A stretch of DNA of 48,181 nt, taken from contig CAZTPJ010000024.1 of NCBI GenBank assembly GCA_964614515.1, forward strand, positions 1 to 48,181. Direction: 5' to 3'. Under the pieces are notes generated by a model, which was not told the origin of the DNA, did no database searches, and worked only from the letters and a program-made list of their open reading frames with translations. The DNA is from CAZTPJ01 sp964614515. Lineage in GTDB: Bacteria > Planctomycetota > Phycisphaerae > Phycisphaerales > UBA1924. Numbering within the stretch: position 1 is the stretch's first letter; each line of letters starts with the position of its first letter. The translations under genes and the position numbers were made by a program. Positions 1 through 8,760 of the stretch are shown here, one piece after another.

Positions 1-195
1 CAGTCGTGCTACCCCGACTGCGACCAGTCCACCGGCCAGGGCGTCTTGGACATCTTCGATTTCCTCTGCTTCGGCAACAAGTTCGCCGCGAACGATCCTT
101 ACGCCTGCGACTGCGATCTGTCCACCGGTCTCGAAGTATGTGACATCTTCGACTTCCTCTGCTTCGGCAACGCTTTCCAGGCCGGATGCCCTTGA
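1..195 (+). CDS. C-terminal end of a secreted protein with a GC-type dockerin tail (5' end outside window)
   Basis: The frame is open from base 1 to the TGA at 193-195 and encodes 64 residues; the upstream part lies outside the window. Two near-duplicate modules are visible, each with an acidic Asp-rich loop (CDQSTGQGVLD and CDLSTGLEVCD) followed by IFDFLCFGN, six cysteines in all. This is the layout of a dockerin-like calcium-binding duplicated loop in the cysteine-rich form found in Phycisphaerae, where it ends secreted proteins and is thought to act as a surface-attachment or sorting tag. The tail is nearly identical in layout to the one ending at 7503, so the two genes share a localisation module. 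Nothing can be said about the function of the missing N-terminal part. Confidence 0.85.
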   Translation, partial: QSCYPDCDQSTGQGVLDIFDFLCFGNKFAANDPYACDCDLSTGLEVCDIFDFLCFGNAFQAGCP

Positions 196-628
196 ATCCC
201 TGCGAGGTGCCATGAAAGCGAATCCAAGATCCCGCGGCGGTAGGGGTTGACATCGCCGAAGTAACGGACGGGCATGTCCTACAGTCAGGCCGAACTGAAC
301 GCCAATCGGCTGATCCCGCGCTAGTCGTCTTCATTCGTACATCCAGCCGCTCAGGGTCAGTTCGGGTACTGTGTCTCCGCGTGGCGATCGCAGGACCGAT
401 GAGTCGGGATGGACTTTGGGCGATCCTGTGGTCCTATAACGGTCAACGCTTGCACCCGACTGGTTAGGAACGGTGGTACCGGCTCTGGGCTGTGCCCTCC
501 CACGAGTTCAAGAGAATAGTAATGCGCAGCCTGGCGTTCGCCCCGTCTTCGACCGGCTCCCACCCGCGCCGCTGGCTGTTGCGTACCCCAACTTGACGGT
601 TGCACGGATCCTGCGAGACAATGCGGCC
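196..628. other. 433-bp spacer with no convincing gene
   Basis: Short open frames occur on both strands here but none has a ribosome binding site, a recognisable domain or planctomycete-like composition. The only structure I can support is a promoter-like pair just before the sigma factor at 629. I see no clear hairpin-plus-T-run terminator behind the dockerin gene. Confidence 0.6.
593..622 (+). promoter_or_regulatory. candidate sigma-70-type promoter of the sigma factor gene
   Basis: TTGACG (593-598) and GACAAT (617-622) are separated by 18 bp. Transcription would begin close to 629, exactly where the preferred ATG of the sigma factor lies, which would give a leaderless message. No Shine-Dalgarno sequence precedes that ATG, which fits. 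This is pattern reading only. Confidence 0.35.
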
Positions 629-1204
629 ATGACGCCCGAAGCGGGTATGGATCCGAGTCCGTCACAATCGTCGAGCGGAAGTGACCGCGTGCCGTGCAAC
701 GATCTCGTCACGGCCGTGTACGACCAACTTCGCGCCATCGCGCATCGTCAAATGTCCCAGGAGCGCATCGGGCACACGTTGCAGGCGACAGCGCTTGTAC
801 ACGAGGCCTACGCGAGGCTGGCGGATGCAGGGGTCAAGTGGTCAGGCCCTGCGGGGTTTTATCACGCGGCGGCTGAGGCGATGCGTCGCATCCTGATCGA
901 CCATGCGCGAGCTAAAGCCACGGACAAGAGAGGCGGGGGCCTTCGGGCATTAGAACTTGACGACGTGCTGGACTTGGCCGCCGCGAATGATCCCGCGCAG
1001 GTCATGTCACTGGACCGGGCGTTATCTCGCCTTGAGATGGAGGATGCGCGGGCAGCCGAGGTTGTTCGATTGCGCTTCTTCGCGGGTCTGACCATCGACC
1101 AGACGGCGACCGCCCTCGGGCAATCGCGCAGGACGGTGTTGCGAGATTGGGAGTTTTCCCGGGCGTGGCTCGTGGAAGAATTGGAGAGCGAATCGGACTT
1201 GTGA
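629..1204 (+). CDS. ECF-type RNA polymerase sigma factor, Sig-70_X6-like
   Basis: The 191-residue protein has the length and layout of the ECF sigma subfamily greatly expanded in planctomycetes. A region-2-like helical segment (about residues 22-90, with LRAIAHRQM, ALVHEAYARL and RRILIDHARAKATDKRGGG) is followed by a short acidic linker and a region-4 helix-turn-helix (about 130-185, VVRLRFFAGLTIDQTATALGQS then a basic recognition helix). It should direct RNA polymerase to a dedicated promoter set. I chose ATG 629 because the longer frame back to 473 adds about 50 residues of low-quality sequence and no family member needs them. The Ser/Thr kinase starts 21 bp downstream on the same strand, an arrangement known for planctomycete sigma factors that are coupled to kinases instead of ordinary anti-sigma factors. 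The two are probably one operon and one signalling unit. Confidence 0.88.
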   Translation: MTPEAGMDPSPSQSSSGSDRVPCNDLVTAVYDQLRAIAHRQMSQERIGHTLQATALVHEAYARLADAGVKWSGPAGFYHAAAEAMRRILIDHARAKATDKRGGGLRALELDDVLDLAAANDPAQVMSLDRALSRLEMEDARAAEVVRLRFFAGLTIDQTATALGQSRRTVLRDWEFSRAWLVEELESESDL

Positions 1205-1225
1205 CGCGTTCGAGGAGGTCGGTGA

Positions 1226-4200
1226 GTGCATTCTGGGCGGTCAGTGAAGGACGTGTTCAACGAGGCGCTTGAGTATCCGACCTCAGATCGCGCCGCGTTC
1301 TTGGACCGCGAGTGCGCGGGAGATACCAAACTGCGAAGCCGTGTTGAACGGCTGCTGGGCGCGCATGAACGGGGCACACGGTTTCTCGCTTCGCAGAGGG
1401 AAGTGCTTGCGTCGGTGCGGAGCGAGTCGGCGTCGGTGGAAGGCCCTGGAACGGTGATTGGACGATACCGCCTGCTTGAGATGATTGGCGAAGGCGGGTT
1501 CGGTTCGGTGTTCTTGGCTGAACAACAAGAGCCGGTGAACCGGCGCGTGGCGCTGAAGATCATTAAACTTGGCATGGACACACGCCAGGTGATTGCGCGC
1601 TTCGAAGCCGAACGACAGGCGCTGGCGATGATGGATCATCCGAACATCGCGCGCGTTCTGGACGCGGGCGCGACCGAGAGCGGACGGCCGTATTTCGTGA
1701 TGGAACTCGTACATGGAGATCCGATCACGCAATACTGCGACGCATGCGACATGGACACAGACGATCGCCTGGATCTTTTCGTTCAGGTGTGCCATGCCGT
1801 GCAGCACGCGCATCAGAAGGGGATCATCCACCGCGACTTGAAGCCGTCGAATGTCCTCGTGGCCGAGGTCGATGGGCGTCCGCGCCCGAAGATCATTGAC
1901 TTCGGCATCGCCAAGGCCGTGGAGGGACGACTCACCGATCACACGCTTTTCACCGAGTTTCGCCAGTTGATCGGCACGCCGGAATACATGGCGCCGGAAC
2001 AGGCGGCCGGACCGGACGTGGACACACGCAGTGACATTTATTCGCTCGGTGTGCTGCTGTATGAGTTGCTCGCCGGTTCGCCGCCGTTCGACCCACAGCG
2101 TCTCCGGTCCGCGGCGTGGAATGAGCTGCTGAGTATCATCGCCGAGGAAACGCCTCCAAGGCCCAGCACGCGGATTTCCATGATGAAGGATGCGGCGAGC
2201 GTCGTCGCGGCGCATCGTCGGAGCGAGCCGGACCGGCTACGGAGGCGGCTTCGCGGAGACCTCGACTGGATCGTCATGCGCTGCCTTGAGAAGGACCGGA
2301 ACCGTCGGTATGCCACGGCCAATGCGTTGGCGATGGATGTTCAGCGGCATCTGCGCGAAGAACCCGTGGCGGCGGGACCTCCGAGCGTCGCCTACCGGTT
2401 GGGAAAGTTTCTTCGGCGCTGGCGTGTGCCCGTGACCGTTGGCACCGCGGGGTTCCTGCTGTTGATCGGTGCGACGGTGTTAAGCACGTCGCTTTGGCTG
2501 CGAGCCAGCGCCAATGCCGCCAGGGCGGTCGAAGCGGAGAGCGCCGCGACCGACAAACTCTGGGAGTCATATCTCTCGCAGGTTCAGGCTCGCAGGCGCA
2601 CGCCCGACATGGGCCGTCGTTTTGAATCCCTGAGAATCATCGGCGACATGGCGGCGATCCGACCGTCGATGGAAGTGCGCAACGAAGCCATCGCGGCCCT
2701 CGCCCTCCTCGACGCACGAAAAATCGCATCAACGCCTGATTTCGGTGCTGACCTGGCATTCGGGTCGTCGCCCTCGGTGGATTGGTTTCTGCTTTCGCGG
2801 CCCAATGGAGAGACTGAAATCCGCGACATCGCCGGTGACTCGACTCGGGGAGTGATCCCGCGCCGAATCTCGGGGCGAGCGTGGATTCAGACGGTGAGTT
2901 TTTCGGCCGATGGTACGCGGGGGGCGGTGCGAACGGTGGGTGTGGACGGGCGCATCGTGGCCGGAGTCTGGGACTTCACAAGCACATCGTGCCTGGTGGA
3001 GATTCCGACGGAGGGGCGTTTCGCGCTCTCGCCCGATGGCATGTCGCTGGCAGTGGCCGATGTGCATGGGGTGCGGGTGTACGATGTTGACACCGGTCAG
3101 GAACGGTGGCGGCGCCCGTGCGTCGAGTCGGTTTTCCTGAGCATTCGACCGAGACATGAGCAAGTCTGCGTGATTCCTCGGCTCGAGCGAACGATGTGGC
3201 TCTTCTCCGCGCGGACCGGCGAACTTGAGCGCGAAGTGGAACTCCCCGCGGCCGTGGGCGGAATCAACTGGAGCCAGGATGGTGATCGCGTGGCCCTGGG
3301 ATGCACGGACGCGACCGTGTACGTAAGTGAGCCAGGCAATCTTGACTCGTGGATCAACCTGAATGGGCATCAAGCCCTGGTGACGGAACTGGATTTCGAT
3401 CCTCGCGGCTCGTATCTGCTGACGGATTCCTGGGACGCGACAGCGCGGGTGTGGGATCTGTTGACGCACCAGTGCGTGCTGGTGCTGCCAGACGGCAAGT
3501 CGTGGCTGACGCATTCGCCGGAGAGACTGATCGCGTTCGAATCGACGAGCCCCAACACTCGGCGATTTGCGCACTACGAACTCGCCCGGTCCAGCGTGTT
3601 TCGATGCGCCGTCGCTCGTCAAGGCGGGCTGGAAACCACGGAGCGTCCGTTGTTGGCGCACCATCCGACGATTCCGGTGGTGGTGACCGGGCTTGCATCC
3701 TCGTCAACATTGATCTTCTGGACGCCGGGGATGGACCGAGTACTCGGCGCGTATGAGACGGACCCGGTCAATGGAATTGCGTTTTCACACGCGGGTGATG
3801 CGTTCTATACGACGGGTGAGGCGGGACTTCAGAGGCACGCTTGCGAACTGATCGACGACGTACTGTTTGTCGGGCCGCGGACCACGGTTCTCACGCAGCC
3901 CGGCGATGCGGTGGGCCTGTCGAATCGGGAGCTCGCCGCCATCGTGCTTCCAGTTGGCAGCGCGCGAGCGGCACACAAGATCACGCTCGATGGCACACCC
4001 TCGGTTGAGAGCAGGACGTTGCACGCGCCGTCGATGGGGTTGACCGTCAGTCCGGGAGGCGAGTACGCTGCGTTCTTCACATGGCACCACCGTGATGTCT
4101 CGATCTGGGATCTGCGTGATGGTTCGATGCGCGTACTGGGACTCGATACGCCCGCGTTCGCCTGCTTCAGTCCCGATGTCCGTCACCTGGCCGCCTCGGC

Positions 4201-4615
4201 GTGGGGAAGCGACCATGTCTTCGACGTTTCGACGTGGAGCGAAGTAGGCCGATTCGAAGTCCTCGACGCGATGCCGTACCCAGCGCGTGCCGCCTACTCG
4301 CCCGATGGCACGCTCTACGCCCGTCCAATCGGGATGAATCGTGTGCGTCTGTTCGACGCGGCGACCTTCACGGAACTCGCCACGCTGGAGGCACCGGTTC
4401 CCTTCGCCATCCACTGCGTGGCGTTCAGCCGCGACGGACGCGCCCTGCTCGCCGCCACAAATCGAGCCCACGTCGTATATGTCTGGGATCTGTGGGAGTT
4501 GCGGAACGAATTGCGCGGTCTGGGACTGGACTGGCCCGCTCCCGCCATGGCAACGCCACCGCGCGAGCCTCGCTCAGTTCGGGGGATGCATGTGATCCAT
4601 GAGCCCGTGCCCTGA
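1226..4615 (+). CDS. membrane-anchored Ser/Thr protein kinase with WD40-like C-terminal half
   Basis: The 1129-residue protein starts at GTG 1226, set by GAGGAGG at 1212-1218. A short N-terminal region precedes a complete Hanks-type kinase domain (about 80-370): glycine loop GEGGFG (88-93), VALK lysine K111, catalytic HRDLKPSN with D204 and N209, DFG at 225-227, and APEQ of the activation segment. All key residues are present, so it should be active on Ser/Thr. A membrane segment at about 401-425 separates the cytoplasmic kinase from a roughly 650-residue beta-propeller-like part with degenerate WD repeats (for example VWDLLTHQC, SIWDLRDG and the terminal VWDLWELRNEL). That part would sense or scaffold on the other side of the membrane. 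The gene follows the ECF sigma factor by 21 bp and is likely cotranscribed. The natural inference is that kinase signalling sets sigma activity; the input signal cannot be read from sequence. Confidence 0.93.
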   Translation: MHSGRSVKDVFNEALEYPTSDRAAFLDRECAGDTKLRSRVERLLGAHERGTRFLASQREVLASVRSESASVEGPGTVIGRYRLLEMIGEGGFGSVFLAEQQEPVNRRVALKIIKLGMDTRQVIARFEAERQALAMMDHPNIARVLDAGATESGRPYFVMELVHGDPITQYCDACDMDTDDRLDLFVQVCHAVQHAHQKGIIHRDLKPSNVLVAEVDGRPRPKIIDFGIAKAVEGRLTDHTLFTEFRQLIGTPEYMAPEQAAGPDVDTRSDIYSLGVLLYELLAGSPPFDPQRLRSAAWNELLSIIAEETPPRPSTRISMMKDAASVVAAHRRSEPDRLRRRLRGDLDWIVMRCLEKDRNRRYATANALAMDVQRHLREEPVAAGPPSVAYRLGKFLRRWRVPVTVGTAGFLLLIGATVLSTSLWLRASANAARAVEAESAATDKLWESYLSQVQARRRTPDMGRRFESLRIIGDMAAIRPSMEVRNEAIAALALLDARKIASTPDFGADLAFGSSPSVDWFLLSRPNGETEIRDIAGDSTRGVIPRRISGRAWIQTVSFSADGTRGAVRTVGVDGRIVAGVWDFTSTSCLVEIPTEGRFALSPDGMSLAVADVHGVRVYDVDTGQERWRRPCVESVFLSIRPRHEQVCVIPRLERTMWLFSARTGELEREVELPAAVGGINWSQDGDRVALGCTDATVYVSEPGNLDSWINLNGHQALVTELDFDPRGSYLLTDSWDATARVWDLLTHQCVLVLPDGKSWLTHSPERLIAFESTSPNTRRFAHYELARSSVFRCAVARQGGLETTERPLLAHHPTIPVVVTGLASSSTLIFWTPGMDRVLGAYETDPVNGIAFSHAGDAFYTTGEAGLQRHACELIDDVLFVGPRTTVLTQPGDAVGLSNRELAAIVLPVGSARAAHKITLDGTPSVESRTLHAPSMGLTVSPGGEYAAFFTWHHRDVSIWDLRDGSMRVLGLDTPAFACFSPDVRHLAASAWGSDHVFDVSTWSEVGRFEVLDAMPYPARAAYSPDGTLYARPIGMNRVRLFDAATFTELATLEAPVPFAIHCVAFSRDGRALLAATNRAHVVYVWDLWELRNELRGLGLDWPAPAMATPPREPRSVRGMHVIHEPVP

Positions 4616-4833
4616 CCCGTGATTCGAGATTGGTTCGCGCCATCCCTTCAGCCACCCGTGCAGGCGGGTGTGGCGACATGATCCCTGGCAACCCGTTCAT
4701 GCGAACAAGGCCGAGTGACGTCCGCTCGTGACACCGCTACGGGCAGTTTCCCGCCTAGAGCATTGTTGGTCGCAGCCATGTCGCCGGGCGTATCCGGACT
4801 GGCAGCGGCGGAGTTGCGCAACAGGAGGTCACA

Positions 4834-7503
4834 GTGCAACGGATCACGAATGAAGCAGGATCGAGTCTCAAACCACGTCCACGAGGGTGGCCTTTGGCTG
4901 CGGCCATAGGCATGAGCGCAGCGACCGCGGTCTTCGGGCAAGACCATTGCACTGGCTGCGCGTCGGAGTCCATGTGGGAATGCCGTACGCCGGATCCCAG
5001 CAGCTCTCCCGACGGGTTGTGGGTCATCAACCTGTGGCCGGGCGGCATCGTGCCGTACGTCTTTGACGCCGGCGTCACGCCCGAGAACCAGCAGAAGGCG
5101 CTGGCTGCGATGACGACGATCGAGGCCGTGTGCAATGCCCGGTTCATACCTCGAAACGGCCACCCCAACTACGTCGTCATCAGATCCGACACGTCGAGTT
5201 ACTCGTCCCGGATCGGGATGGCTGGCGGCCAGCAAACTGTGGGCATTTTTCCCTGGGATGCGCACTACGTCATCGTACACGAACTCATCCACGCCCTCGG
5301 CGCATGGCACGAAAACCAACGCCCCGACCGCGACGCCTACATCACGATCAACTTCCACAACATCTTGCCCAATCAGCAGTCAAACTTCACCACGCGCGAA
5401 GCCAACATCTTCGGGTGGTACGACTTCGACTCCGTCATGCACTACCGCCGCTTCCAATTCACGTCCAACGGCCATCCCACCATCGACATGAATCCGGGGT
5501 ACGAACGATGGAAGCACCGCATCGGTCAGGTGTCGCGCCTGAGCACGGGAGACATCTGGCTCTTGACCGAGATGTACGGCGGGCCACGTCCGCCCGGAGT
5601 CTTCGATCTTCAATCACCGGGACTGGACGCCATCGTCGGCGTCGGCTGGTCGCCCTCGTTCTCCTGGACGCCGGCCGAACTCGCCGACTCGTATCGACTG
5701 CTCGTGGACGATGACTTTCTTTTTGGCAGCCCGGCGATCGATGTGACGCTCGCTGCAAGTTCCTATGCCGGCGGCGTTCTTGAGAACGGCAAGGTGTACT
5801 ACTGGACCGTGCGGGCACAGAACTCCAACGGCGTCACCGTCCCTTGGCACACGCCCATCGGCGCGTTCCACACCGGCGCAGGCGTCGCACCCACTCTGTA
5901 CGTCGATGACTCAGCCACACCCGGCGGAGATGGCTCATCATGGGCAACAGCATTCCAGGACCTTCAGCATGCGCTGGCGATGGCAGCGTGCGCGGGCGGC
6001 TCACCTGTCGAGATCCGCGTGGGACAGGGAACCTACAAGCCCGATCGCGGCGGCGGAGATCGCGAGGCGAGTTTCGTGCTTCGCTCGAACTTCACGCTGC
6101 TCGGCGGGTTCGCTGGCCACGGCGCCGTCAATCCCAATGCCCGCGACATCGTTGCTTATCCCACCATCCTCAGTGGCGACCTCGCCGGCGACGACGGCCC
6201 GGCGTTCCAGAACTACCAAGACAACAGCATGCACGTCATCTGGATGGCCGGGCAGCGAGCGGGCCGCGTGACGATCGATGGTTTCGTCGTCACAGCCGGA
6301 AACGCCGACGGCCAGTTCTTTCCCACCGGGCAGGGCGGCGGGCTGTGGGCCGATGATTGCGACCTCCTGGCGAGGGACTGCACGTTTGTCGCCTGCCGGG
6401 CCACGGTCGAGGGCGGCGGAGCCTTCATCCAGGCGTCAGACGCATCCCTCGAGCGATGCGCCTTCATCGGCAACCTTGCCGTCTCTGAGGTGTTCGCTCG
6501 CGGCGGGGGATTTCAACTCTACAACGGCTGGCGCGACGTCACGATCGACGCGTGTTCCCTCGTCGATAACGAGGCGTACCGCGGCGGCGGCGCCCACCTG
6601 CAATTCTCCAACGCGACGCTCCGCAACACGATCGTTGAGGGGAACACGGGAACTCGTTCAGGCGGCGGCATCATGGTGGCCGACGCCATCGCCGAGTTCC
6701 ACGGCTGCACCGTGGTTGGCAACGCGGCGACGGCGCCGGTCGCCGGCGGGCTCGGCGGGGGGCTTCTCGCGGGATCAGTCTTCAACATGCCCAGCGAAAT
6801 GCGGCTGATCAACTGCCTCGTCACGGGCAATACGGCAGCCAACGGAGGCGGCGGCGTCGAAGCCGAATTCGGCGCTCGCGTCTCAATGGTCAACTGCACC
6901 GTCACCGCCAACAACGCCCCCACCGCCGGCGGCGTGTACCTCTTCAGCAACCAGGCGAACCCGAGCACGACTTCCGCCGAACTCGTCAACACCGTCGTGC
7001 ATGGCAACGCCAGCGCGCAGATTGTCGAGGCGGGACCGCGCGTCGTGACCACCGTCACGTACTCCAACATCCAGGGCGGCTGGCACGGCACCGGAAACAT
7101 TGATGAGGATCCACTCTTTGTCGGATCTGGTCCGCATCCGTACTTGATCGCCCCGGATTCTCCATGCGTGGACGCGGGCGACAACACGGCCGTTCCCGCC
7201 GTCGTGCTGACCGATCTGATCGGCAACCCACGCTTCATCGACGAACCGTCCCGTCCCGACACGGGCGTCGGCCCGCCGCCAATCGTTGATATGGGCGCCT
7301 ACGAGGTTCAATCTTGCTACGCCGACTGCGATCCTTCCACCGGCCCTGGCATCCTCGACATCTTCGACTTCCTCTGTTTCGGCAACCTGTTCGCCGCCAA
7401 CGATCCCTATGCCTGCGACTGCGATACCACCACCGGCCAAGGAGTGTGCGACATCTTCGACTTCCTCTGCTTTGGAAACGAATTTGATAAAGGGTGTTCG
7501 TGA
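4834..7503 (+). CDS. secreted astacin-like (M12A) metallopeptidase with beta-helix region and GC-type dockerin tail
   Basis: This 889-residue protein starts at GTG 4834, fixed by AGGAGG at 4823-4828. A basic stretch and a hydrophobic segment ending AVFGQ (about 15-36) form a signal peptide. The peptidase domain (about 60-245) carries HELIHALGAWHE with zinc ligands H149, H153 and H159 and catalytic E150, followed by the RPDRD extension typical of astacins and the Met-turn SVMHY (200-204). A fibronectin-III-like segment follows (about 255-350). Next comes a long right-handed beta-helix region (about 355-800) with repeated GGG and N-rich turns, of the kind seen in polysaccharide-binding surface proteins. 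The protein ends in two dockerin modules with IFDFLCFGN. It should be exported, cleave extracellular protein and be held through its dockerin. The combination of active peptidase and large beta-helix is unusual. The gene stands alone: the 218-bp spacer before it contains no gene. Confidence 0.9.
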   Translation: MQRITNEAGSSLKPRPRGWPLAAAIGMSAATAVFGQDHCTGCASESMWECRTPDPSSSPDGLWVINLWPGGIVPYVFDAGVTPENQQKALAAMTTIEAVCNARFIPRNGHPNYVVIRSDTSSYSSRIGMAGGQQTVGIFPWDAHYVIVHELIHALGAWHENQRPDRDAYITINFHNILPNQQSNFTTREANIFGWYDFDSVMHYRRFQFTSNGHPTIDMNPGYERWKHRIGQVSRLSTGDIWLLTEMYGGPRPPGVFDLQSPGLDAIVGVGWSPSFSWTPAELADSYRLLVDDDFLFGSPAIDVTLAASSYAGGVLENGKVYYWTVRAQNSNGVTVPWHTPIGAFHTGAGVAPTLYVDDSATPGGDGSSWATAFQDLQHALAMAACAGGSPVEIRVGQGTYKPDRGGGDREASFVLRSNFTLLGGFAGHGAVNPNARDIVAYPTILSGDLAGDDGPAFQNYQDNSMHVIWMAGQRAGRVTIDGFVVTAGNADGQFFPTGQGGGLWADDCDLLARDCTFVACRATVEGGGAFIQASDASLERCAFIGNLAVSEVFARGGGFQLYNGWRDVTIDACSLVDNEAYRGGGAHLQFSNATLRNTIVEGNTGTRSGGGIMVADAIAEFHGCTVVGNAATAPVAGGLGGGLLAGSVFNMPSEMRLINCLVTGNTAANGGGGVEAEFGARVSMVNCTVTANNAPTAGGVYLFSNQANPSTTSAELVNTVVHGNASAQIVEAGPRVVTTVTYSNIQGGWHGTGNIDEDPLFVGSGPHPYLIAPDSPCVDAGDNTAVPAVVLTDLIGNPRFIDEPSRPDTGVGPPPIVDMGAYEVQSCYADCDPSTGPGILDIFDFLCFGNLFAANDPYACDCDTTTGQGVCDIFDFLCFGNEFDKGCS

Positions 7504-7955
7504 TTGGCGATTGGACATCGTGCACGCACGGCCCAGTGGGTCGTAAGGCCGCCTGGTTCCTGGCACGCGCGCATCTTCCTGCGTCGCGCACGACGAATGA
7601 CCGAAGACATTCTCAGTCCGCGGTGGACACTGACGACTTCAACTTCGCAGTCGATCTCTCGAGCGAGCTTGATACGCCGTCTATCGTTGCGATGTGCGGC
7701 GGCGATTGAGTACTCCGTACGAAGACGCAAGCCACGCTCTACGCCGCGATCATTCGCGAGATCGCCGCCAAGGGACGCGAGTCGCGCTTCAAGCAGTCCG
7801 CGCGCGGCACGTTCGCATCAACAACTGTGGCCGTGGAGCGAGCCACATCGCTTTCACGCGATGGGCTGCACGACCGCGCGGGCCACCCCTCCACTCCACG
7901 TCGGGGTTTTCTCTTCGGCCAGCGTTCGCGATGAGTCATCGCCGACGGGCATGCG
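7504..7955. other. 452-bp spacer containing a decayed HARE-HTH piece
   Basis: Apart from the pseudogene described separately at 7710-7934 I see no supported gene. A plus-strand frame to 7709 contains a coding-looking stretch (DTDDFNFAVDLSSELD) but matches nothing I recognise and is closed by a stop immediately before the HARE-HTH remnant. Confidence 0.5.
7710..7934 (+). pseudogene. remnant of a HARE-HTH (winged-helix) domain protein
   Basis: Between the TGA at 7707-7709 and the TGA at 7932-7934 the frame encodes TLYAAIIREIAAKG followed by SRFKQSARGTFAS (7734-7820 region). That is the conserved C-terminal half of the HARE-HTH winged helix, normally seen as a GKTP-ATLYAAI-REI-KGKDARF-GKFA pattern. 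The N-terminal half is missing and there is no start codon or ribosome binding site for this frame. Intact HARE-HTH proteins in planctomycetes are short accessory proteins, and in other contexts the domain is fused to restriction endonucleases or DNA methylases. It is therefore notable that a methylase fragment lies 1.6 kb away. I read this as a broken gene inside an eroded mobile patch. Confidence 0.6.
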
Positions 7956-8468
7956 TCAATCCGTGTCGTCTGCGCGGACAAGACGCTGTCTGCCGGCGAT
8001 GAGCCAGATGAAGCCGGCAACTCCGGGCAACCCGATCACGACGCCGAACGCCACCGCGAGAAACACGATCGACATGAGCACGGCCAGAGGCGAACCCTCT
8101 CCGGTGGCCGGATCCTCCCACGGCAAGAGCGCCCGGGTCACCGCAGGCGCCATCGCGATCGTCAACCCGGCCGTCACCGCGACCACGCCAAGCAGCCACG
8201 TCCAGCGTCGTCGCCGCCACAGGAGCGCCGAAGCAATTACATTCGCCACCGCGACGAAAAAGTACCAACTTGCAAACGAACTTGCCAACAGCGATGGCTG
8301 CCATCCCGCTGGGTTATAGCCCTGATTCTGTGCGACACCTGGAGCCATGGCGATGAAAGCGATGCACAGCACGGCCAGGCCCACGAGCGCCAGCGACCAG
8401 CACGCATAGCACACCATCATGACGTGATCAAACGTGGTTGGGCCGGACGAATGCGTTGAATGGACCAT
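7956..8468 (-). CDS. integral membrane protein of unknown function, four predicted membrane helices
   Basis: I do not recognise the family. From the preferred ATG at 8468 the protein has 170 residues and four hydrophobic helices: one long segment starting near HVMMVCYACWSLALVGL, one around SWYFFVAVANVIASALLW, one around WLLGVVAVTAGLTIAMA, and one around LAVLMSIVFLAVAFGVVIGL running into the GVAGFIWLIAG end. A basic RRRRR loop after helix two suggests a cytoplasmic side. The ATG at 8468 has GGAGGA six bases upstream; an alternative ATG at 8492 has AAGGA nine bases upstream and would add eight acidic residues. The gene points away from the vapBC pair and shares the spacer with it. No catalytic motif is visible. 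Confidence 0.7.
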   Translation of the reverse strand: MVHSTHSSGPTTFDHVMMVCYACWSLALVGLAVLCIAFIAMAPGVAQNQGYNPAGWQPSLLASSFASWYFFVAVANVIASALLWRRRRWTWLLGVVAVTAGLTIAMAPAVTRALLPWEDPATGEGSPLAVLMSIVFLAVAFGVVIGLPGVAGFIWLIAGRQRLVRADDTD

Positions 8469-8709
8469 CGGCTCTTCCTCCATCAGACGCATGAGAAATG
8501 TTCCTTACATACGCGCGGTCATGCCGAGCGGTTCGCACCATCACAAGATCGTTCGAATGCGCGGCACGCGAGTGGCTCGGCTTCAGCCTCCCGGTTCGGC
8601 TCCGCCGGAGGCTGCTCAGTACCTTGCGGGTTACCCATCCCCGGTTCCGGCCTCGGGCCGTAGAACCGCGCCCCTTCACGCACGCCTCATGACGGCATGT
8701 GGAATCGAC

Positions 8710-8726
8710 GATAGCATTATGCTATC
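8710..8726. promoter_or_regulatory. perfect 17-bp palindrome, likely vapBC operator overlapping the promoter
   Basis: GATAGCAT-T-ATGCTATC is an exact inverted repeat with 8-bp arms centred on 8718, 34 bp before the antitoxin start. It contains TATGCT, which can serve as a -10 box. FitA/VapB ribbon-helix-helix antitoxins bind such inverted repeats as VapBC complexes and repress their own operon, so autoregulation through this site is the expected model. The AT-rich site stands out in otherwise GC-rich sequence. Confidence 0.7.
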
Positions 8727-8760
8727 ATTGTCAACACGGCCGGCGCCGGGAGACACGATC

